From: DATKWS01 sp035529435
GTDB taxonomy: Bacteria; Krumholzibacteriota; Krumholzibacteriia; Krumholzibacteriales; Krumholzibacteriaceae
NCBI GenBank assembly: GCA_035529435.1
Contig: DATKWS010000164.1
Coordinates: 1-30,770 of the forward strand
Length of the DNA stretch: 30,770 nucleotides
Direction: 5' to 3'
The position numbers and the translations under genes were made by a program. The notes below the pieces were generated by a model. That model saw only the letters and a program-made list of their open reading frames with translations, was not told the DNA's origin and searched no databases. Below are positions 25,452 to 30,770 of this stretch, piece after piece. Numbering within the stretch: the stretch's first letter is position 1; each line of letters starts with the position of its first letter.

Positions 25452-25512
25452 TCATTCAATGCCATTCGATCGCGCCTCTCCAGCGCTCTCACGAAGCGAA
25501 AAAATCATGCGT

Positions 25513-25518
25513 TATAAT
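25513..25518 (+). promoter_or_regulatory. Consensus -10 immediately before the HNH gene
   Basis: TATAAT lies 11 nt before the GTG used here as the HNH start. No convincing -35 is visible. If used, transcription would begin almost at the start codon. Confidence 0.3.
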
Positions 25519-25529
25519 GTGAGCGCGCG

Positions 25530-26366
25530 GTGCAGCGCAGGAGCGTGCTCGATCTCGCCGAGGTCGAACGGCGCAGGCTCTATTTGCCGGGAGGATACGG
25601 CTCGCTCTTCGAATTCTGCACGGATTACCTTAAATACTCACGCTCCTCTGCGGAACGAGGGAACGAAGCAGCACCGGGGGCTACCGATACAGCGCATCCA
25701 GATCTACCAACAGAGGGAGCAGATAAGAATCGTTCTGACTCTACTCCCAGCGCTGGGAGTAAAATGGCGCAAGTGGTTGATAATAAATCACTTGAAAATT
25801 GCGGGGTACGGTCCGATTCCGGCGACGGCTCAAGAGGAGCCACTCGTTCAATGGGTGTTGCACTGGCAGAGCGCGTCGTTGTCGATCGGAAGTTCAAGCT
25901 CCAGTTTGCCGTGGATCCGGCGTTCATGGAGAAGTTTAAGAGAGTAAGATCTCTTCTTTCTACTAAGTACCCGAATTTAAGTAACTTCGAGATGATCTTC
26001 GAGAAGAACGAGACCGTGCAAAATAAAAAGCCCGCGGGCGGCGATAATGGTGCGGGATGCAGGGATCATGGAGAGTCGGACAAAAAAGGCAAGAAACGCG
26101 GGAGCACAGAGAGAACCCGCCACATCCAGCAGGCGGTTCGTGATCAAGTATTCGTGCGGGACGGCGGCAGGTGCGCGTTTATCGGCACGGGCGGCAAACG
26201 ATGCGAGGAGACCGGGAACCGGGAGATTGATCATAGTATTCCATACGCAAAGGGAGGGGATAATTCACCTGAGAACCTCAGGCTGCTCTGCGCAACGCAT
26301 AATAGGCTCGCGGCTGAAAAAGAGTACGGAAGGGATCACAGGGAAAAGTTCTACCGGCGGGAGTAA
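25530..26366 (+). CDS. HNH-endonuclease-family protein, reduced or degenerate
   Basis: This 278-residue frame starts at GTG 25530. Residues about 8-37 (LDLAEVERRRLYLPGGYGSL, FEFCTDYLKYSRSSAER) match the N-terminal helical region typical of DUF222-like HNH proteins. Residues about 115-155 (RKFKLQFAVDPAFMEKFKRV) resume the family pattern. The C-terminal HNH nuclease is complete (CAFIGTGGKRCEETGNREID, HSIPYAKGGDNSPENLRLLC, ATHNRLAAEKEYG). In between, residues about 46-110 are low-complexity (Gly/Ser/Asp-rich), where relatives have a longer helical segment. Relatives also extend further N-terminally, but a stop lies just upstream here. The gene is therefore truncated or degenerate in its N-terminal half while the nuclease is intact. 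It could still be made. It lies before the SLC12-like gene. Confidence 0.65.
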   Translation: MQRRSVLDLAEVERRRLYLPGGYGSLFEFCTDYLKYSRSSAERGNEAAPGATDTAHPDLPTEGADKNRSDSTPSAGSKMAQVVDNKSLENCGVRSDSGDGSRGATRSMGVALAERVVVDRKFKLQFAVDPAFMEKFKRVRSLLSTKYPNLSNFEMIFEKNETVQNKKPAGGDNGAGCRDHGESDKKGKKRGSTERTRHIQQAVRDQVFVRDGGRCAFIGTGGKRCEETGNREIDHSIPYAKGGDNSPENLRLLCATHNRLAAEKEYGRDHREKFYRRE

Positions 26367-26387
26367 TTATTATTCATGCCGTTACAC

Positions 26388-26416
26388 TTTACACGTATGC
26401 CGTAATTCCCTATTAT
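26388..26416 (+). promoter_or_regulatory. Strong candidate promoter of the SLC12-like gene
   Basis: TTTACA (26388-26393) and TATTAT (26411-26416) have the optimal 17-bp spacing. The ATG at 26426 is only 9 nt after the -10, so the transcript would be leaderless or nearly so, which fits the absence of a ribosome binding site. Confidence 0.55.
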
Positions 26417-26425
26417 CGTGAGATT

Positions 26426-28651
26426 ATGAACGGCGAGGATATACAACTGTCGCGTAAAGAGGCGGCGCCGAAATTCGGAACGTTCCTCGGGGTGTACACA
26501 CCGAGCGTTCTTACGATACTCGGTATCATCATGTACCTCCGGTTCGGGTGGGTCGTGGGGAATGTGGGCCTGCCGCTTACGATCGTCGTCGTCCTCGTCG
26601 CCAGCGGGATCACTTTTATAACCGGACTCAGCGCCTCGGCGATCGCAACGAACATGCGTGTCGGCGTGGGCGGCGAGTACTTTATGATCACCCACAGTCT
26701 CGGGCTCGAATTCGGCGGCGCGATCGGGATTCCACTCTACTTCTGCCGGACCCTCAGCATCACCCTCTACAGCTTCGGGCTCGCCGAAAGCCTTGTCATG
26801 CTCTGGCCGCAGAGCTGGGGGGTGATGCCCCCGTATACGGTGCAGCTCATCACCGCCGTGATCATCGTTATTATTACAATTCTCTCCGGCAAGAGCGCCT
26901 CGATCGCACTCAAGCTCCAGGTGCCGATCATGATCCTCGTGGGGCTTTCATTACTTGCACTCATTATCGGGGTGCTGACGAAGGGGTTCAAGGCTCCCGA
27001 AACGGTCGCCACCTACCGTACCGCCCCGGAGGGGTTCTGGTACATCTTCGCCGTGTTCTTTCCCGCGGTCACGGGATTCACGGCAGGGATCGGAATGAGC
27101 GGCGACCTCCGGGACTCCCAGCGCAGCATTCCGAAGGGGACCATGCTGGCGATTCTCACGGGAACGGTCGTCTATCTTATCGTTCCGATTCTCCTCTCCG
27201 TCTCGGGTGCAATCTCCATTGAGGTGCTGGCTTCTCCCGGCCAGGGTGCCTGGCTTGCCGCGGCGCTTTTCGGTCCCGTATTGGTTTTGGGCGGCATGTG
27301 GGGCGCGATCCTCTCCTCGGCATTCGGCAGCGTGCTCGCGGGGCCGCGCGTCCTCCAAGCTTTATCCGAGGACGGCATGGCGCCGCGCATCTTCTCGAGC
27401 CTCTCAAAGCAGGGGCAACCGACGATATCGACGTGGGTGACCGGCTCGCTTGCCCTCGCGGCGGTGCTCCTCGGGAATCTCAACGCCGTGGCCCAGTTCG
27501 TGACGATTCTATTTCTTACACTGTATATCGTGATCAATCTCAGCGCGGCAGTCGAGCGGCTCGTGGCCGATCCCTCGTACCGCCCGACGATCAACGTACC
27601 CTGGTACGTGTCGTTCATCGGATCGGCGGGTGCACTGTTCGTGATGTTCCTCATCAATCCCTGGGCGTGCATTGTGGCGATGGTACTCGAGGGCGTCATC
27701 TATGCATATCTCCGGCGCAAGGCGCTCAGCAGGCGCTGGGGTGACGTGCGTGCCGGTGCGTGGCTCTCGCTGGCGCGCTTCGCGCTCCTCAAGCTGCGAA
27801 GGTACGAAATCGATCCCCGCAACTGGCGCCCCCATATTCTGACGTTCACGGAGGACATCGAGAAGGAGATCGACCTCGTCTACATCGCGAACTGTTTCAA
27901 CCAGGGCCGGGGCATCATGACGACGTGCAAGGTTATCGAGGGGTACCTGAGCCGTACCGAAATCGATATCGAAGGCGTGCAGGAGGAGATGAACCGGCTC
28001 ATCAGGGAAAACAATCTCGTCGCCTTCTGCGACGTCAACGTTGCGCCCGATTTCGAGAGCGGCGCGATCAATATCGTCCAGGCGAACGGAATCGCGGGTC
28101 TTCATTCCAACACGGTGATGTTCGGTTGGCCGCGGAAGGCCGAGAAGCTCGTAGCGCAGCTCCGGATCATGCGAACCATCGCGAAGATCGAGAAGAACAC
28201 GATCATCGCCCGCCTCACGCCGATGCAGCGGTACGTGCGTAAGGAGCGCATCGATCTCTGGTGGGGAGGGCTCGAGTACAACGGTGACCTGATGCTGCTC
28301 TTGGCATACCTCCTCAAGATGAATCCCGAATGGAAGAAGGCGCGGATCGTCGTGCATTCGATCGTGGACCGGGAGGAGGACCGCGAGGAGATGAAGCGGA
28401 ATCTCTCCGAGCTTATGCATCACGTGCGTATCGAGGCGGATACCGAGATCATCGTGCGTTCGCCCGATCAGTCGCTCTACGAAATCATCCGCGCGGGCAG
28501 CGGCGCAGCCGACCTCGTCTTCATCGGCCTCATGATACCGCGGCGGGGGGAGGAAGCGGCCTACGCGGAGCGTCTCATCAATCTCTCGGAGGGACTCAAA
28601 TCGGTCGTCTTCGTCCGGAACGCGAGCAAGTTCTCCGGCAGCCTCGTGTGA
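26426..28651 (+). CDS. SLC12-like cation-chloride cotransporter (APC superfamily)
   Basis: This 741-residue protein begins its membrane part with FGTFLGVYTPSVLTILGIIM followed by YLRFGWVVGNVG, the hallmark first helix of cation-chloride cotransporters (SLC12/NKCC/KCC, bacterial CCC homologues). About 12 transmembrane helices span residues 15-435. The C-terminal 300 residues are cytosolic, with a regulatory-type domain ending in a nucleotide-binding-like ADLVFIGLMIPRRGEE segment. It probably moves Cl- with Na+ and/or K+, for ion or osmotic balance, or it may carry amino acids; the sequence alone cannot settle this. The length is as expected for the family. The start at 26426 has no ribosome binding site but a good promoter ends 9 nt upstream. 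It is the last GC-rich gene before the AT-rich TIR locus. Confidence 0.9.
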   Translation: MNGEDIQLSRKEAAPKFGTFLGVYTPSVLTILGIIMYLRFGWVVGNVGLPLTIVVVLVASGITFITGLSASAIATNMRVGVGGEYFMITHSLGLEFGGAIGIPLYFCRTLSITLYSFGLAESLVMLWPQSWGVMPPYTVQLITAVIIVIITILSGKSASIALKLQVPIMILVGLSLLALIIGVLTKGFKAPETVATYRTAPEGFWYIFAVFFPAVTGFTAGIGMSGDLRDSQRSIPKGTMLAILTGTVVYLIVPILLSVSGAISIEVLASPGQGAWLAAALFGPVLVLGGMWGAILSSAFGSVLAGPRVLQALSEDGMAPRIFSSLSKQGQPTISTWVTGSLALAAVLLGNLNAVAQFVTILFLTLYIVINLSAAVERLVADPSYRPTINVPWYVSFIGSAGALFVMFLINPWACIVAMVLEGVIYAYLRRKALSRRWGDVRAGAWLSLARFALLKLRRYEIDPRNWRPHILTFTEDIEKEIDLVYIANCFNQGRGIMTTCKVIEGYLSRTEIDIEGVQEEMNRLIRENNLVAFCDVNVAPDFESGAINIVQANGIAGLHSNTVMFGWPRKAEKLVAQLRIMRTIAKIEKNTIIARLTPMQRYVRKERIDLWWGGLEYNGDLMLLLAYLLKMNPEWKKARIVVHSIVDREEDREEMKRNLSELMHHVRIEADTEIIVRSPDQSLYEIIRAGSGAADLVFIGLMIPRRGEEAAYAERLINLSEGLKSVVFVRNASKFSGSLV

Positions 28652-28917
28652 GGGGGCGTGAGGATAAATCGATCGGCGACGGCGCAAAGTTCGAGGTGGA
28701 TCTGCGGGGCATTTATATTCCCGATATCTGCATACCGGCGTGGGCATCTATCTCGTGAATTATCGGAACAAGTATTTTACCGATTATTTATTCTGTTATT
28801 TTGGAGAATTTTGTGGTATCATTTTACATTCACCATTAGGGACTACACCAAAATAGGTGCGTAGATCGCCATGCTATCGAGTTCTATGCACTGATATTTA
28901 TCCGGATTTGGAGTATC
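28652..28917. other. AT-rich spacer before the TIR gene
   Basis: From about 28760 the DNA turns AT-rich. No gene is supported. It holds a candidate extended -10 (28814-28822). The first 100 nt are still host-like in composition. This is the likely left edge of an acquired segment, but I see no att site, inverted repeat or tRNA here. Confidence 0.5.
28814..28822 (+). promoter_or_regulatory. Extended -10 candidate for the TIR-NB-ARC gene
   Basis: TGGTATCAT is a TGn-extended -10, with no clear -35. The leader to ATG 28918 would be about 90 nt. Confidence 0.35.
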
Positions 28918-30770
28918 ATGAAAGATTTTTTCATTAGTTACAACAAATCAGACCGTCAATGGGCTGAATGGATTGCCTATGAACTCGAGGAGAATAACTA
29001 TACAACAATAATACAAGCCTGGGATTTCAGACCGGGAAGCAACTTTGTTCTGGATATGCAAGATGCCTTACAAGAAGCTGACAGAATCATTGCTATCCTT
29101 TCGCCTTTATACCTTGCTTCTAAATTTACAGCTTCCGAATGGGCTTCTGCTTTTTCTGATGATCCAGATGGAAAAAAAGGCTCGCTCATCCCAATCAGGG
29201 TGAAGGAGTGTAAGCCCGGAGGTCTATTATCATCTATTGTATATATTGATTTACTTAATCTCGATGAGGAATCTGCAAGGGAAAAGCTCGTATCGGGAGT
29301 CATATGTGGCAGACAAAAGCCGAAGCATCGACCAGGCTATCCGGGCGTGAAGGATCGCTCGATCACTGAAAAACCAAATTTCCCCATGGACAATCCATTG
29401 ATAGGGAATGTTCCACACAGAAGAAACAGGAATTTTACTGGAAGAGAGGAGATATTAAAACAACTGCATAATGAACTGGAATCGGGTGAACCGGCGGCTT
29501 TGACACAGGCAATAAGCGGCTTGGGTGGCATAGGCAAGACGCAACTCGCACTCGAGTATTCGTACAGGTATGCCGATCGATACGAAGTGCTCTGGTGGAT
29601 GTTATCGGAAGACCCGGTAACTTTGGCAAGCGACTACGCGAGTTTAGCAATCCCTCTTGATCTACCTGAAGCAAGGAGTAGCGATCAGGCAGCCATAATT
29701 AAGGCTGTATGCCATTGGCTTTCAAATCATCACAACTGGTTGCTTGTATTTGATAATGCGCAGAATTCAGAACAGGTGCGGCCGTACTTGCCTGACACTC
29801 AATTTGGTCATGTAATTATAACTTCACGCAATCCATCTTGGCGAAATGTGGCGAGACCTTTGCAGGTTACTGTTATGTCTGTAGCCGAGGCAATTGAACT
29901 ACTTCATAAACGCACTGGCTTGAATGCTGATCATTCTGCTGAAAAACTTGCGGAAAAATTAGGATACCTGCCACTTGCTCTCGAACAAGCCGGTGCATAC
30001 ATCGAGAGTCATAGCGAAAGCTATGCAGGTTATTTAAACCTTTTTCTTGAAGAGCACAAGAATTTATGGAAGGAAGAATCGGGAGCCGGGGACTATGAGA
30101 AGACGGTTGCAACAACATGGACCCTATCTATGGATAGCATTCGGGAAAATTCACCTGAAGCGTATGACTTGATGAAACTCTGTTCATATTTAGCGCCAGA
30201 TGATATTTCATGGTCACTATTTCAGGGGGGGAAAGAATTTCTCCCTGATACCCTCTCTTCAGCTACTGACGATCGAATATTACGCAATCGTATCATTGGA
30301 AATCTTATCCGATACTCACTTATTACCGTGATTGATGATTCACTTTCTATGCACCGTTTGGTTCAATCGGTAATCAGAGACAGTTTGGATGGTGAAGAGG
30401 AGCAAGCTTGGTGTAAAATAGCCCTGGAGATAATTAATAATGCATTTCCTTATGAAAAGGATGATCTAGAAACCTGGCCTGCCTGTGATCGTTTGTTATC
30501 TCATGTAGAAGCGGTTGCGAGTCGTGCAGAGGAGCTTCGAATAGTATCAGAAGCATATGGAAGACTTTTAAATGCAGTAGGACTCTATTTAAATAATCGA
30601 GCTGAATTAGCGAATTCAAAAAAAATGTTGGAGCGCGCGTTGGCGATAGACGAGAAGATCTATGGGCCGGATCATCCAGAGGTAGCAACAGATGTCAACA
30701 ATCTCGGCGGAGTCCTTCAGGACCAGGGCGATCTCGCGGGCGCGCGGGAGCACTTTGAGCGCGCGTTGGC
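28918..30770 (+). CDS. TIR-NB-ARC-TPR protein, NLR-like immune sensor (3' end outside window)
   Basis: The frame is open from ATG 28918 (TTGGAG 4 nt upstream) to the window edge, 617 codons. Residues 1 to about 130 are a TIR domain: FFISYNKSDRQWAEWIAYEL, WDFRPGSNF, ILSPLYLASKFTASEW with the putative catalytic NADase Glu74, and SLIPIRV. Residues about 160-480 are an NB-ARC/STAND NTPase: NFTGREE, Walker A GLGGIGKT (K207), Walker B LLVFDN (D279), sensor ITSR (R304), LGYLPLALEQAG and an MHD-like SMHRLV (His479). From about residue 560 TPRs begin (LERALAIDEKIYGPDHPEVA). TIR-STAND-TPR proteins are known as NLR-like anti-phage sensors; ligand sensing by TPR, oligomerisation by NB-ARC and NAD+ cleavage by TIR is the inferred mechanism. 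The NB-ARC closely resembles that of FxSxx-COOH-system TPR proteins. AT-rich and probably acquired; partners may lie beyond the edge. Confidence 0.93.
   Translation, partial: MKDFFISYNKSDRQWAEWIAYELEENNYTTIIQAWDFRPGSNFVLDMQDALQEADRIIAILSPLYLASKFTASEWASAFSDDPDGKKGSLIPIRVKECKPGGLLSSIVYIDLLNLDEESAREKLVSGVICGRQKPKHRPGYPGVKDRSITEKPNFPMDNPLIGNVPHRRNRNFTGREEILKQLHNELESGEPAALTQAISGLGGIGKTQLALEYSYRYADRYEVLWWMLSEDPVTLASDYASLAIPLDLPEARSSDQAAIIKAVCHWLSNHHNWLLVFDNAQNSEQVRPYLPDTQFGHVIITSRNPSWRNVARPLQVTVMSVAEAIELLHKRTGLNADHSAEKLAEKLGYLPLALEQAGAYIESHSESYAGYLNLFLEEHKNLWKEESGAGDYEKTVATTWTLSMDSIRENSPEAYDLMKLCSYLAPDDISWSLFQGGKEFLPDTLSSATDDRILRNRIIGNLIRYSLITVIDDSLSMHRLVQSVIRDSLDGEEEQAWCKIALEIINNAFPYEKDDLETWPACDRLLSHVEAVASRAEELRIVSEAYGRLLNAVGLYLNNRAELANSKKMLERALAIDEKIYGPDHPEVATDVNNLGGVLQDQGDLAGAREHFERAL
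30631..30770 (+). repeat. Start of a 126-bp (42-residue) TPR-coding repeat array
   Basis: GAGCGCGCGTTGGC occurs at 30631-30644 and again at 30757-30770, the last base of the window: a period of exactly 126 bp or 42 codons, the period of TPR_12-type repeats (ERALAIDEKIYGPDHPEVA). Only one period plus the start of the next is visible. It is much more GC-rich than the rest of the gene. Confidence 0.7.

Noticed and set aside
24757..25455. Minus-strand frame of 232 codons over the small membrane protein and phosphatase end
   Set aside because: It is highly charged with no domain pattern, and overlaps two better-supported plus-strand genes. Its start lies in an AT-rich gap without a ribosome binding site.

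Overview
This window comes from a high-GC, probably Gram-negative bacterium. Support for that is an OmpA-type cell-wall anchor protein, several Sec or lipoprotein signal peptides, strong AGGAGG-type ribosome binding sites, and spaced genes read from both strands. The small Cys-rich secreted protein at 10554-11057 and the many beta-propeller lipoproteins recall uncultured FCB-group lineages (Krumholzibacteriota/Eisenbacteria-like). That placement is an impression from protein style, not a phylogenetic result.

Layout. 1-1131 is the 3' part of a 23S rRNA gene, followed by 5S rRNA and a clear intrinsic terminator (an rRNA operon end). 1677-2705 is a Tat-signal DUF362 protein. It converges on an OmpA/thrombospondin-type-3-repeat protein (minus). 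Divergent from ompA is a MocR-type regulator coupled to a COG0731-like radical SAM protein. Then come a DUF1684 lipoprotein, a GT39/ArnT-like membrane glycosyltransferase (minus), a GNAT acetyltransferase and a small secreted protein (minus). 11307-15374 is a same-strand run: a PQQ-type beta-propeller protein interrupted by an in-frame TGA, a small ORF, an SGNH-like membrane-anchored protein and an AtoE-type short-chain fatty acid transporter. It continues with DUF2914 and GIY-YIG genes.

16235-25308 holds two large beta-propeller proteins (divergent), an S9-family peptidase/hydrolase (minus), a PhzF-like isomerase (minus), a small conserved acidic protein, a periplasmic alkaline phosphatase and a small membrane protein. 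From 25309 the sequence changes character. It contains an AT-rich spacer, a reduced HNH-endonuclease-family gene, an SLC12-like cation-chloride cotransporter homologue, a second AT-rich spacer, and then an AT-rich gene running off the end of the window.

That last gene (28918 to the edge) is the most interesting item. It encodes TIR, NB-ARC (STAND NTPase) and TPR modules in one chain, the architecture of prokaryotic NLR-like immune sensors. Its TIR and NTPase parts are AT-rich, unlike the host genes. The TPR part switches abruptly to very GC-rich DNA, with a 126-bp repeat period beginning exactly at the window end. The gene looks horizontally acquired and is probably an anti-phage or abortive-infection sensor. 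The rest of the window is mostly ordinary housekeeping and envelope genes, with local oddities listed in the findings.
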